From positions 1-64,000 of the forward strand of contig DAOTTY010000081.1 in the NCBI GenBank assembly GCA_034437575.1: a DNA stretch of 64,000 nt. The letters are read 5' to 3'. Source of the stretch: DAOTTY01 sp034437575 (GTDB taxonomy: Bacteria > Chloroflexota > Anaerolineae > Aggregatilineales > Phototrophicaceae). Positions 44,727-52,989 of this stretch are shown here, one piece after another. The first letter of the stretch is position 1. The number at the start of each line of letters is the position of its first letter. The translations under genes were made by a program, and so were the position numbers. The notes under the pieces are model-generated. The model did not search any database, was not told the origin of the DNA, and saw nothing but the letters and a program-made list of their open reading frames with translations.

Positions 44727-45515
44727 CTAGAAACTCGTCAGTAGATACTCCAGCCCCGCCACGCTCAAGTTACCCGATACACGCACCCGACTGACCTCCA
44801 GGCGGTTTGATGTGGTGTGTACGGTGCCTAGCTGCGTGGTTACGGCTCGTGCAATATCTGCCTGCTGGGCGATTTGTAGCGTTTGTGAATCGTACTTGCC
44901 CCCTGGATAAGAAAACATGAGCGGGCGACTGCCCAGGTTTGCCTCAATGCTCTCGATGCTTCCAACAATTTGATATACCAGGAAGTCCCAATCGCGCTCT
45001 CGTAAGTCCATGTGATTTTTTGTATGTGGTTCAATGCTGTGGCCAGCGGCAGCCATTTCCTGTGCCTGCTGCCAGTTGATGTAATCGGGATGGTTAGTGT
45101 CTAGCAGGGACGTAATGACAAAGAACGTGCCAGAGAAACTGAACGCTTGAAGGATGGGGAAGGCGTCGGTGTAGTGATCTAAATGGCCGTCATCGAATGT
45201 GAGGACGACTGGCTTTGCTGGCAGGGTTTCGCCGTTCAGCAAAGCGGCATCCAGGTCATACAGCGTGATGGGGGTGTAGCCTGCATCGGCCAGGTGCTGC
45301 ATGTGAGCGCGGAAGATGTCTGGCTCTACTGTTAGCTCGACGCGGAATTCGTCGGCGTCAGTGGGGAGGTTGCTGATGTAATGGTACATTAAAATGGGCA
45401 CGCGCAGCCGTCGCAAGGTGCCATCGTGATTGGGGGGAGTGCTGTTTTGGGCGTTTGTAAGATTGGCTGCAAGTAGCAGGCCCATCAAAAGGGTTGTAAT
45501 ACCAAATATACGCAT
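44727..45515 (-). CDS. Secreted polysaccharide deacetylase
   Basis: 262 residues with a signal peptide (about 1-22, AxA-like end at NAQ). The NodB domain has motif 1 LTFDDGH (Asp108, Asp109), the zinc histidines in HTKNHMD (His164, His168) and motif 3 FSYPGGKYD. LRVPILMYHYIS near the N-terminus is common in peptidoglycan or exopolysaccharide deacetylases. All catalytic residues are present, so it should be active outside the membrane. It is divergent from the mevalonate cluster; no partner genes are evident. Confidence 0.92.
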   Translation of the reverse strand: MRIFGITTLLMGLLLAANLTNAQNSTPPNHDGTLRRLRVPILMYHYISNLPTDADEFRVELTVEPDIFRAHMQHLADAGYTPITLYDLDAALLNGETLPAKPVVLTFDDGHLDHYTDAFPILQAFSFSGTFFVITSLLDTNHPDYINWQQAQEMAAAGHSIEPHTKNHMDLRERDWDFLVYQIVGSIESIEANLGSRPLMFSYPGGKYDSQTLQIAQQADIARAVTTQLGTVHTTSNRLEVSRVRVSGNLSVAGLEYLLTSF

Positions 45516-45575
45516 AGTGTGCTGCTCCTGTATTCACTTTTTGATGATAGGGTCACGGCGTGTGAGTGTCAATCA

Positions 45576-45607
45576 CTTTCGTAGGCCGCTTGATAGATTT
45601 TGAAAGC
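45576..45607 (+). promoter_or_regulatory. Hairpin element, copy 1, before HMG-CoA reductase
   Basis: CTTTC (45576-45580) pairs with GAAAG (45602-45606) around a 21-base loop that contains GGCCGC-TTGATAG. The block 45584-45607 matches 49188-49212 at 22 of 24 aligned positions, and the stem there is CTCTC/GAGAG, so the middle base pair has changed on both sides. It lies 24 bases before the mvaA ATG. It could be a cis-acting RNA or DNA element. Confidence 0.5.
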
Positions 45608-45630
45608 AGATTGGTGATAAGTTTCACAAC

Positions 45631-46926
45631 ATGACATCGCAACATACATCACGTATTCCTGGCTTTTACAAAAGATCATTGGCTGACCGGGCAGCATTTG
45701 TTGCACAGTGGGGTGATTTGGCCCCGCACGAGTACGCTGTTTTGATTGGCGTGAATGGGTTAAGTGCCCAACAAGCTGACAACATGATCGAAAATGTTGT
45801 TGGGACGTATGCCCTGCCGCTGGCAGTGGCGACCAATTTTCTTATTAATGACCGCGACTATCTTATTCCGATGGTGGTTGAGGAACCCTCTGTGGTGGCT
45901 GCTGTGAGCAGTGCAGCCAAAGGCTTCCGCGAAAGTGGTGGTTTTCAGACGAGCAGCGATGAACCCATCATGATCGGGCAGATTCAGGTGCTTGACCTTG
46001 AGGATATTTACGCTGCTGCCGGGCAGGTTAACCGCTATCGCAACGAACTGCTGCAAGAAGCGAACAAGGTTGGCGGGAGTATCGTTCGGCGCGGTGGCGG
46101 TGCCCGTGATTTGCAGGTGCGCCCGATTCAAGGAACATCTGTTGGTGATATGCTGATCGTCCACGTGATGTTCGATACCCGCGATGCAATGGGTGCCAAT
46201 GCCATTAACACGGTTGTGGAGCATCTGGCCCCGTTCATTGAAAAGGTTACGGGTGGGCGCGTCAACCTTCGCATCCTCAGCAACCTGACGGATCAGCGCA
46301 AAGCACGAGCGGAAGGTATGATCGCTGCTGAGCATCTTGCCACCGATGGTTCGGACGGGCGGCAGGTGGTGAAAGCCATTGTCGAGGCGGCTGTCTTCGC
46401 GGAGGTTGACCCTTATCGTGCTGCCACGCATAACAAAGGCATTATGAACGGGATTGACCCGGTGGTTATCGCAACGGGTAACGACTGGCGGGCTGTAGAG
46501 GCGGGCGCTCATGCCTATGCTGCTCGGTCTGGCCAGTATAGTAGCCTGACAAAATGGTGGCAGGACGGGAATGGTAACTTACGTGGTGCTATTGAATTAC
46601 CGCTCGCGCTTGGCATAGTAGGCGGCGCGACGCGGGTGCATCCTACCGCGCAACTGGCTCTACGAATCCTGAAAACAGAGTCTGCGCGTGAGCTATCTGA
46701 AGTGATAGTTGCCGTTGGTTTAGCACAGAATTTTGCAGCTATTCGGGCGCTGGCGACACATGGTATCCAGAAGGGACACATGAGGCTTCATGCAAAGCAG
46801 CTTGCTGTTGCCGCTGGTGCCAGCGGTTCACTTGTAGATCGGATTGTGCAGATCATGGTGGATGAGGGCAACATCCGCGCAGAGCGGGCCAAACAGCTAT
46901 TGGAAGAATTGAGGAGAACAAAGTGA
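45631..46926 (+). CDS. mvaA: HMG-CoA reductase, class II
   Basis: Reduces HMG-CoA to mevalonate. 431 residues, close to the class II enzyme of Pseudomonas mevalonii. Motifs are VVGTYALPLAVATNF, MVVEEPSVVAA (catalytic Glu84/85), FDTRDAMGANAINTV, ATHNKGIMNG (Lys269), TGNDWRA (Asp285) and the C-terminal KGHMRLHAKQ with the catalytic His. Class II enzymes are often named degradative, but here the neighbours (HMG-CoA synthase, and IPK and mevalonate kinase 15 kb away) point to isoprenoid synthesis. The next gene starts on GTG overlapping the stop by 4 bases. No strong ribosome site is visible. Confidence 0.96.
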   Translation: MTSQHTSRIPGFYKRSLADRAAFVAQWGDLAPHEYAVLIGVNGLSAQQADNMIENVVGTYALPLAVATNFLINDRDYLIPMVVEEPSVVAAVSSAAKGFRESGGFQTSSDEPIMIGQIQVLDLEDIYAAAGQVNRYRNELLQEANKVGGSIVRRGGGARDLQVRPIQGTSVGDMLIVHVMFDTRDAMGANAINTVVEHLAPFIEKVTGGRVNLRILSNLTDQRKARAEGMIAAEHLATDGSDGRQVVKAIVEAAVFAEVDPYRAATHNKGIMNGIDPVVIATGNDWRAVEAGAHAYAARSGQYSSLTKWWQDGNGNLRGAIELPLALGIVGGATRVHPTAQLALRILKTESARELSEVIVAVGLAQNFAAIRALATHGIQKGHMRLHAKQLAVAAGASGSLVDRIVQIMVDEGNIRAERAKQLLEELRRTK

Positions 46927-47999
46927 ATAATGTGACCAACATCAACGGGGGCCTGATGCGTGCGGATCGGCAGGTGGGCATCGTGGGGTATGGCGCATAT
47001 GTACCGCGCTATCGCCTGCCTGGAACTGAAATCGCCCGTGTGTGGACGAATGGCCTCGGTGGTAGCCCAGTAAAAGAGAAGGCCGTAGCCGGTTTGGACG
47101 AGGACGTGATTACAATGTCCATCGAAGCAGCACGTAACGCCGTTAGCCGCGCTCAAATTGACCCACAGCAAATCCGGGCGGTGTGGGTCGGCAGTGAAAG
47201 TCATCCGTACTCGGTGAAACCGTCCAGCACTATTGTCGCAGAGAGCATCGGTACATCCCCCAGCATTCAGGCAGCAGACTGGGAATTTGCTTGCAAAGCT
47301 GGTACGGAAGCCGTGCAGGCGTCTATCGGCATTGTTGGCAGTGGTATGGGCAATTACACGCTGAGCATTGGCATGGATACTGCCCAGGGACGCCCCGGTG
47401 ATGCACTCGAATATACGGCGGCTTCTGGCGGTGCGGCATTCGTGATTGGTCCGGCGGCTGACGCTGTAGCGGTTTATCAGGGGAGTTACAGCTACGTCAC
47501 GGATACGCCGGACTTTTGGCGACGGGCGGACGTAACCTACCCCAGTCATGGTGACCGCTTCACAGGCGAACCCGCTTACTTCAATCACACGTTGGCCGCC
47601 GCATCCACGCTAATGGAAATGATGGGCACTACAGCGGAAGATTACAACTATGCCGTGTTCCACCAGCCCAATGTGAAGTTCCCAGCGCGGGCGGGCAAGG
47701 CCCTCGGCTTCTCGTCAGAACAGGTTGAGACGGGGCTGTTGGCTGATGAAATCGGTAATGTGTATTCGGGGTCGTGCATGATTGGCCTGACCGCGATTCT
47801 AGACATTGCGGAGCCGGGTGAGCGCATTTTGATGGTGAGTTATGGGAGCGGCGCTGGTTCAGATGCGTTTGACTTGATAGTAACTGACAAGATCAGCGAG
47901 CGGCGTGACCTGGCCCTGAGGACGTGGGATTACATCGCACGGCGCACAGAAATTGACTATGCAACGTACTCACGCTATCGCGGCAAGCTGAAGGGATAA
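46923..47999 (+). CDS. HMG-CoA synthase, archaeal type
   Basis: Condenses acetoacetyl-CoA with acetyl-CoA. 358 residues, matching the shorter archaeal-type enzyme. QVGIVGYGAYVPRYRL starts the thiolase fold. The catalytic residues are Glu60 (GLDEDVITMS), Cys124 (WEFACKAGTEA) and His247 (VFHQPNVKFPAR), all intact. NVYSGSCMIGLTAILD and MVSYGSGAGSDAF close the core. In archaea this enzyme forms a complex with a thiolase and a DUF35 protein, the same gene order as here. It starts at GTG 46923, overlapping mvaA by 4 bases; ATG 46956 is an alternative. Confidence 0.95.
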   Translation: MNNVTNINGGLMRADRQVGIVGYGAYVPRYRLPGTEIARVWTNGLGGSPVKEKAVAGLDEDVITMSIEAARNAVSRAQIDPQQIRAVWVGSESHPYSVKPSSTIVAESIGTSPSIQAADWEFACKAGTEAVQASIGIVGSGMGNYTLSIGMDTAQGRPGDALEYTAASGGAAFVIGPAADAVAVYQGSYSYVTDTPDFWRRADVTYPSHGDRFTGEPAYFNHTLAAASTLMEMMGTTAEDYNYAVFHQPNVKFPARAGKALGFSSEQVETGLLADEIGNVYSGSCMIGLTAILDIAEPGERILMVSYGSGAGSDAFDLIVTDKISERRDLALRTWDYIARRTEIDYATYSRYRGKLKG

Positions 48000-48008
48000 T
48001 GACGAAAG

Positions 48009-49166
48009 ATGCGAAATGTTTCGGTAATCGGAATTGGGCAGACGGCTGTTGGCGAGCACTGGGATAAAAGCCTTAGAATGTTGGCGGCTGAAGCTATAGG
48101 CGCGGCACTTGCGGATGCTGGCCTGACGACTGTTGATGCAGTCTATGTTGGGAATGGCTACAGCGGTTCAATCAGTTCGCAAACGCAAGTTGGCGCTCTT
48201 GTTGCGGACTACGCCGGGTTGGTGGGTGTTGAGGCTTACAGCATGGATGCGGGTGATGCGTCTGGCGGGGCGGCGCTGCGGACGGGGTACATGGCTGTGG
48301 CGTCTGGCGCGGTTGATGTGGTGATGGTGGTCGGCGTGGAGAAGATGACCGATCAGGTGGCATCTGACAGGGTGACAAGCCGTAACCTGAGCCTGGATGC
48401 GGACTTCGAGGCGGTTCACGGGGCTACACAAACCGCTCTTGCAGCAATGCTAATGCGCCGCTACATGCACGAATACGGAGTAACCCTGCCGGACTTTGAA
48501 GGCTTTAGCTTGAACGCCCATGCGAATGGCGTTGGCAATCCCAACGCCATGTTCCGTAAGGCACTGCGTGATGGGGCATTCAGCAAAGCGCCTATGGTCG
48601 CAGACCCGGTAAGCCTGTTCGATGTAGCGCCTGATGCCGACGGGGCTGCTGCTATTATCCTGACGGCCAGCGATGTAGCGGCGGATATGGTTCCTAGACC
48701 TGTACACATTGCTGCCAGTGCGATTGCTACAGATACATTCGCCGTGCAGGATCGTGCTGACCTGATGTGGCTGAGGGCGGTGGAGGGTTCCACGAACAAG
48801 GCACTGGCGCAGGCAGCGGTTGACCGATCTGAAATTGATCTGTTCGAACTCCACGACGCTTACACGATCCTTTCCGTGTTGGCGCTCGAAGCGGCTGGTT
48901 TTGCTGAGCGGGGCCACGGCTGGGAGTTGGCGGCGGGTGCTGAGAAAGCGATTAGCCGCAGCGGTGAAATCCCGATTGCTACATTCGGCGGATTGAAGAG
49001 CCGGGGCAATCCAGCGGGGGCAACAGGTGTTTATCAAGCTGTGGAAGCAACCCTACAACTGCGCCATGCCGCTGGGGACAATCAAGTAGCTGGGGCCAGT
49101 ATTGCAATGATCCAGAACCTTGGTGGCCTTGCAACAACTGCTGTGACCCATATTTTACGTGTATGA
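48009..49166 (+). CDS. Archaeal-type thiolase homologue lacking catalytic Cys and His
   Basis: 385 residues that align along their length with archaeal acetoacetyl-CoA thiolases, including VSVIGIGQTAVGEHWD, MVVGVEKMTD, ALAAMLMRRYMHEYG and the ELHDAYTI segment. At the nucleophile position it reads AGDASGGAALR, where active enzymes have ACASG: Cys is replaced by Asp. The usual GHPxGATG is GNPAGATG, so that His is Asn. The whole protein contains no cysteine. It probably cannot make acetoacetyl-CoA and may be a structural partner of HMG-CoA synthase. It follows that gene by 9 bases. The reading frame is intact, which argues against simple decay. Confidence 0.9.
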   Translation: MRNVSVIGIGQTAVGEHWDKSLRMLAAEAIGAALADAGLTTVDAVYVGNGYSGSISSQTQVGALVADYAGLVGVEAYSMDAGDASGGAALRTGYMAVASGAVDVVMVVGVEKMTDQVASDRVTSRNLSLDADFEAVHGATQTALAAMLMRRYMHEYGVTLPDFEGFSLNAHANGVGNPNAMFRKALRDGAFSKAPMVADPVSLFDVAPDADGAAAIILTASDVAADMVPRPVHIAASAIATDTFAVQDRADLMWLRAVEGSTNKALAQAAVDRSEIDLFELHDAYTILSVLALEAAGFAERGHGWELAAGAEKAISRSGEIPIATFGGLKSRGNPAGATGVYQAVEATLQLRHAAGDNQVAGASIAMIQNLGGLATTAVTHILRV

Positions 49167-49179
49167 CAGTCGATAGGTA

Positions 49180-49212
49180 GCTCTCAGGGCCGCGTTGATA
49201 GGTTTTGAGAGC
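49180..49212 (+). promoter_or_regulatory. Hairpin element, copy 2, before the split DUF35 genes
   Basis: GCTCTCA (49180-49186) pairs with TGAGAGC (49206-49212) around a 19-base loop with GGCCGCGTTGATAG. It corresponds to the element before mvaA, with a compensatory pair change in the stem. It lies 14 bases after the thiolase-like stop and 57 bases before the next ATG. There is no T-run, so it is not a standard terminator. Confidence 0.5.
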
Positions 49213-49269
49213 GCAAATCGGATATATTGTGAAACATAGAGCAAGCAGAGTAGTTAAGGATCAACAACG

Positions 49270-49458
49270 ATGCAAATCTCACGTCACTGGCGCATGAACG
49301 CACAACGCTATCGCCTAGAGGGTGTACGCTACGGAGACGACGCAGTTAGTTTGCAGGGGCGTCCGGTATCCGCATCTGACGAGCGCCAGGCAGAGCCTGA
49401 ACGCAAGGCTGACCATGATGGAGTTGAAGCACCGCAATTACAGAAGATAGCGTCGTGA
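49270..49458 (+). CDS. DUF35 N-terminal part with a cysteine-less zinc ribbon
   Basis: 62 residues. SRHWRMNAQRYRLEGVRY matches the N-terminus of archaeal DUF35 proteins (a helix followed by a rubredoxin-like zinc ribbon). Where those proteins have two CxxC pairs, this one reads RYGDDAVS and RPVSASDE, with no cysteine left. A TAAGGA ribosome site lies 8 bases before the ATG, so it is probably translated. It overlaps the OB-fold ORF by 4 bases (GTGA). An indel in the last two dozen bases could in principle be responsible for the split, but it would not explain the lost cysteines. Confidence 0.7.
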   Translation: MQISRHWRMNAQRYRLEGVRYGDDAVSLQGRPVSASDERQAEPERKADHDGVEAPQLQKIAS

Positions 49459-49754
49459 ATGATCAGAGTTTGCCTGTAGCGCGTGATAAATCTCGTTATC
49501 AGTTTGCGGGTGGTGGCGAGATTTACAGCTTCACAGTCGTGCAGGAAGCACCAGCGGGTCATGAATGGCAAACACCCTATCCGATGGCGCTTGTCAAGCT
49601 GGATGAAGGTCCTATTATTACTGCACAAATCACTGACATGGTCAAAGACGAGTCGCTGCAAATTGGTGATCGGGTCGAAATGGTGACTCGCAGGCTGACG
49701 ACAGAGGGTGAGACGGGTATCATTATCTACGGATACAAATTCCGCCGCTTGTAG
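49455..49754 (+). CDS. DUF35 C-terminal OB-fold protein
   Basis: 99 residues equal to the OB-fold half of archaeal DUF35 proteins: FAGGGEIYSFTVVQEAPAG, TPYPMALVKLDEGPIITAQI, LQIGDRVEMVTRRL and GIIIYGYKFRRL are all conserved. In the archaeal complex this domain bridges thiolase and HMG-CoA synthase and helps pass CoA intermediates. Here it starts at GTG 49455, inside the stop of the ribbon ORF, so translation is probably coupled. A bidirectional terminator follows. Confidence 0.85.
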   Translation: MNDQSLPVARDKSRYQFAGGGEIYSFTVVQEAPAGHEWQTPYPMALVKLDEGPIITAQITDMVKDESLQIGDRVEMVTRRLTTEGETGIIIYGYKFRRL

Positions 49755-49780
49755 AACTTGGATTTCTCAACTGCACACGA

Positions 49781-49806
49781 GAAGGCCGTCATGTTGACGG
49801 CCTTTT
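49781..49806. terminator. Bidirectional intrinsic terminator
   Basis: AAGGCCGTCA (49782-49791) pairs with TGACGGCCTT (49795-49804) around a 3-base loop, flanked by A and T residues on the two sides. It closes the mevalonate cluster on the plus strand and the convergent ABC ATPase gene on the minus strand. Confidence 0.93.
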
Positions 49807-49830
49807 CTGTGTGAGAAATGATCGTAGCGT

Positions 49831-50967
49831 CTAGACGCGGGCTGCAAGCTCTTCCCGCTTGACATCGAAGATAAGCGACTTCTCAGTATCGGCATCGAAA
49901 ACATGGACGTTGTCAATGTTCACAACAATGTTCATGCGTTTACCCACACGGGCTTGTGTACGCGGGTCCAGTCGGCCAATCAATGTTTTACCCTTCTCTT
50001 CGAAGTAAACGATCATCTCGTTACCCATTTGTTCAATCACGTCTACGTTGGCCTCCAGCGGCACCGGACTAATATTCGGTGGCTGGAAGTCCTGGTCGTG
50101 GATGTCCTCAGGACGCACACCGAAGGTCACGTTCTTGCCCATGTGCGGCTTGAACAATTCGTTGCGTTCTGAGGGCAGCGGAATTTGGAAGATGCCAGTA
50201 TCTACGGCGATGCCAGCATCTGTGTGAACCAGAGTTGCGTCGAAGAAATTCATGGACGGGCTGCCGATGAAGCCACCTACAAACACATTGGCCGGGTTGT
50301 GGTATAGATCGTAGGGGGAAGCAAGTTGCTGTAAGTCACCAGCGTTGAGGACAGCGATGCGCGTACCCATCGTCATAGCTTCCACCTGGTCGTGTGTTAC
50401 ATACACGAAGGTCGTTTCCAGGCGTTGGTGCAGCTTGCTGATGAAGGACCGAGCTTCTACACGCAACTTTGCGTCCAGGTTAGATAGCGGCTCGTCCATC
50501 AAGAACACAGCGGGTTCACGTACAATTGCGCGGCCTACAGCCACACGCTGACGTTGCCCCCCTGACAGTTGCCGTGGGCGACGTTCCAGAAGTGGTTCAA
50601 TACCGAGGCTGCTGGCGGCTTCGCGTACACGCTCGTCGATAATGTTCTTGGGCGTTTTGCGTAAGCGCAAACCGAAGGCCATATTATCGTAGACGGTCAT
50701 GTGAGGGTAGAGGGCATAGCTTTGAAACACCATCGCCACGTCACGATCTTTAGGCGCAACGTTGTTTACAACGCGATCCCCAATCATGATGCGCCCGTCA
50801 GAAATTTCTTCCAGGCCAGCGAGCATACGCAGGCTGGTAGACTTACCACAACCTGACGGGCCAACTAAAACCAGAAATTCTTTGTCGTCGACGACGAAAT
50901 TCAGGTCTTCGATGACGATAGTGCTGCCGAATGCTTTCTTGATATGCTCGAAAGTTACACTTGCCAC
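49831..50967 (-). CDS. Sugar ABC transporter ATPase (MsmK/UgpC type)
   Basis: 379-residue ATPase of the carbohydrate uptake type 1 family. Walker A VGPSGCGKSTSLRMLAG, Q-loop FQSYALYPHMTVYDNMAFG, signature QLSGGQRQRVAVGRA, Walker B VFLMDEPLSNLDAKLR and the His switch VYVTHDQVEAMTMG are complete. A C-terminal TOBE region (about 290-370) with FGVRPEDIHD follows. The start is GTG 50967, set by GGAGGAG 5 bases upstream; the frame is open a further 26 codons. It stands alone, and is the probable shared ATPase for permease pairs lacking one, such as that at 31661-33784. Confidence 0.95.
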   Translation of the reverse strand: MASVTFEHIKKAFGSTIVIEDLNFVVDDKEFLVLVGPSGCGKSTSLRMLAGLEEISDGRIMIGDRVVNNVAPKDRDVAMVFQSYALYPHMTVYDNMAFGLRLRKTPKNIIDERVREAASSLGIEPLLERRPRQLSGGQRQRVAVGRAIVREPAVFLMDEPLSNLDAKLRVEARSFISKLHQRLETTFVYVTHDQVEAMTMGTRIAVLNAGDLQQLASPYDLYHNPANVFVGGFIGSPSMNFFDATLVHTDAGIAVDTGIFQIPLPSERNELFKPHMGKNVTFGVRPEDIHDQDFQPPNISPVPLEANVDVIEQMGNEMIVYFEEKGKTLIGRLDPRTQARVGKRMNIVVNIDNVHVFDADTEKSLIFDVKREELAARV

Positions 50968-51173
50968 TGGGACTCCTCCGATGGAAAACAAAACAATTTT
51001 GTCAACATATTTAGGTACAATGCACAAACTTTTTGCTTTGTACACTCACACCACATCTGCGGATTATAAACACTCTACACACAAATTGCCAAAATAAATG
51101 CACTCGCATCTTATGGCCGTCAGGCGCAAAATAAAGCCTGTTGAGTGTTTGGTCGAGAGAGGGACTATTTTTC

Positions 51174-52415
51174 ATGGGTTCGGTAAATATTGATGCAGAA
51201 TTAGTTAGCATTGGTACTGAGATTTTACTCGGAGAGATCACAGACACAAATTCCGTGTTTATGGCACGAGCAATGCGAGATTTGGGAGTTAACGTTTATC
51301 ATATGGTTTCTGTGGGGGACAATAAGCAGCGTATCTCAGAGGTGATTCGCACAGCGCTGTCACGAGTAGAAATTGTACTGACATGCGGTGGCCTGGGGCC
51401 GACCGTTGACGATGTGACTCGTGAGGCAATTGCCCTGGCTACTGACCGTGAGTTAGTGTTTCATGAGGAACTGCTGGAGGGGATTGCGGAGCGCTTTGAA
51501 AAGTACCGCGTGCAGATGACTGAAAACAATCGACGTCAGGCATATCTACCGGCTGGGGCGCGGGTTATTGAGAACGCTGTTGGCACGGCACCGGCGTTCA
51601 TTGTGGAATATGGCGACCGAGTGGTTGTCAGTTTGCCAGGGGTGCCGCGAGAAATGAAATATTTGATGAATGAGCAGGTGATTCCCTATTTACGCGAGCG
51701 TTATGGCATCACTGAGCAGATTATTCTGGCGCGAATCCTCAAGACAGCGGGTATTGGTGAGAGTATGCTAGACGAGATGCTGGGCACCCCACTGCTGGAA
51801 AACAAGAACCCCACAGTTGGGCTTGCAGCACACAGCGGGCAGATTGATATTCGCATCACGGCTAAGGCTGATACACGTGCCCAAGCCGTCACCATGATTG
51901 ATGACATTGAGCGTCAGGTGCGTGAGCGAGTGGGGGGCTTCGTCTTTGGCGTGGATGATGAAAAACTAGAGCAGGCACTGGCTCAACTGCTTAAAGACAA
52001 CCAGGCTGGTATCGCCTTGAACGAGACTGGCATTGGCAGGGTCATTTATGACCGATTAGCTGAGACCAATGTAGGCTTGATTGTGCGCTCCGATGTGTTT
52101 GAGACACCGGAGGTGTTGAGCGAGGTACTGGGCCTGAGCAGGGGCACACCACTCAAGTATGTGGCTGAAGCTGCTGCTGCTAAACTGCTCGCAGAAACAG
52201 ATTGCAGTGCGGCACTGGTTGTAGTGAGCCGCCCTGATATTGACGAGAACAGCGACAAAGAAGCCGGGACAGCAGTTGTGGTTAGCACACGGCAGGCATC
52301 GCGGCATCGCGTGTATGGGTTTGGTGGGCGTAATGAGAACGTGCAGCAGTTTGTTGGTAATTGGAGTACGGGCATTGCGTGGCGAATGCTAAAGGAATTG
52401 TTCGATGAGGCATAG
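51174..52415 (+). CDS. cinA: CinA-family protein with degenerate C-terminal domain
   Basis: Residues 1-170 form the MoCF-like domain (AELVSIGTEILLGEITDTNS, TCGGLGPTVDDVTREAIA, YLPAGARVIENAVGTAPAF, LPGVPREMKYL), linked to ADP-ribose pyrophosphatase activity in other CinA proteins. A middle KH-like domain follows. The C-terminal part (about 265-413) occupies the place of the PncC-type NMN amidohydrolase, but the ESCTGG motif is replaced by NETGIGRVI and the TGIAGP motif is missing. That activity is probably lost. A GAGAGAGGGA site favours ATG 51174 over GTG 51141. It leads a three-gene overlapping operon. Confidence 0.88.
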   Translation: MGSVNIDAELVSIGTEILLGEITDTNSVFMARAMRDLGVNVYHMVSVGDNKQRISEVIRTALSRVEIVLTCGGLGPTVDDVTREAIALATDRELVFHEELLEGIAERFEKYRVQMTENNRRQAYLPAGARVIENAVGTAPAFIVEYGDRVVVSLPGVPREMKYLMNEQVIPYLRERYGITEQIILARILKTAGIGESMLDEMLGTPLLENKNPTVGLAAHSGQIDIRITAKADTRAQAVTMIDDIERQVRERVGGFVFGVDDEKLEQALAQLLKDNQAGIALNETGIGRVIYDRLAETNVGLIVRSDVFETPEVLSEVLGLSRGTPLKYVAEAAAAKLLAETDCSAALVVVSRPDIDENSDKEAGTAVVVSTRQASRHRVYGFGGRNENVQQFVGNWSTGIAWRMLKELFDEA

Positions 52416-52989
52416 TTATGCGGCCAAGCTGGAAGAAGCGAAAAACAAAGCAGGCACCAATGTCGCACTGTTACTGCGCCCGCTGATGGCTGAGATGCCT
52501 GCGCCAATGCACTACTACGATGATCCGTTTTTTCCCTTCAGTAAGGCGATTATCACCGCGACGAGTGATATTGTGTGTGGTTATGTGTTTGACTTTGCGG
52601 CATATATGGCGCATGGCGCAGCGGGGGCCGTTGCGCTGGAACGGTCAATGGCGTATGCCGGAACGGATGCGGTAAAAATCTTGCACGGGGCATTTGTCGG
52701 AACGGGTTACATTGAGATGATCTATGAGAATGCGTTTGGGGCTGATGCTGCGACAATTACGCATAGTCATGAGCTAGACCTCTATACAGATCAAAAACAT
52801 CACGGGGCATATATTGTCCAGTGGGGTGATGGCGAAGCCAGCAATCTACCAACGTATCATGTCAACAAAGGTAGTTTTGTCGTGGGTGGGGTGGTACAAG
52901 TCCGAGTGGCAGGCGAGAGCGTGTTATATGCTGGCTACGGCGACGATCACGCAGAGCAGTGCCGCGCTGCGTTAGCGGCCACGCGCTGA
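52405..52989 (+). CDS. Uncharacterised protein in the cinA operon
   Basis: 194 residues, apparently soluble and alpha/beta in character, with no signal peptide. I do not recognise the family. Features that stand out are YYDDPFFPFSKAIITATSD near residue 37, a small-residue-rich stretch FAAYMAHGAAGAVALE, and THSHELDLYTDQKHHG with several histidines and acids that could bind metal. It overlaps cinA by 11 bases and the next gene by 1 base, so the three are co-translated. The following gene resembles a phosphoribosyltransferase, which hints at nucleotide metabolism but proves nothing. Confidence 0.7.
   Translation: MRHSYAAKLEEAKNKAGTNVALLLRPLMAEMPAPMHYYDDPFFPFSKAIITATSDIVCGYVFDFAAYMAHGAAGAVALERSMAYAGTDAVKILHGAFVGTGYIEMIYENAFGADAATITHSHELDLYTDQKHHGAYIVQWGDGEASNLPTYHVNKGSFVVGGVVQVRVAGESVLYAGYGDDHAEQCRAALAATR

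Noticed and set aside
45631..46926. Reading the HMG-CoA reductase as a mevalonate-degrading enzyme because of its class II sequence
   Set aside because: Class membership does not fix direction. HMG-CoA synthase in the same operon, and mevalonate kinase, IPK and decarboxylase nearby, point to synthesis.
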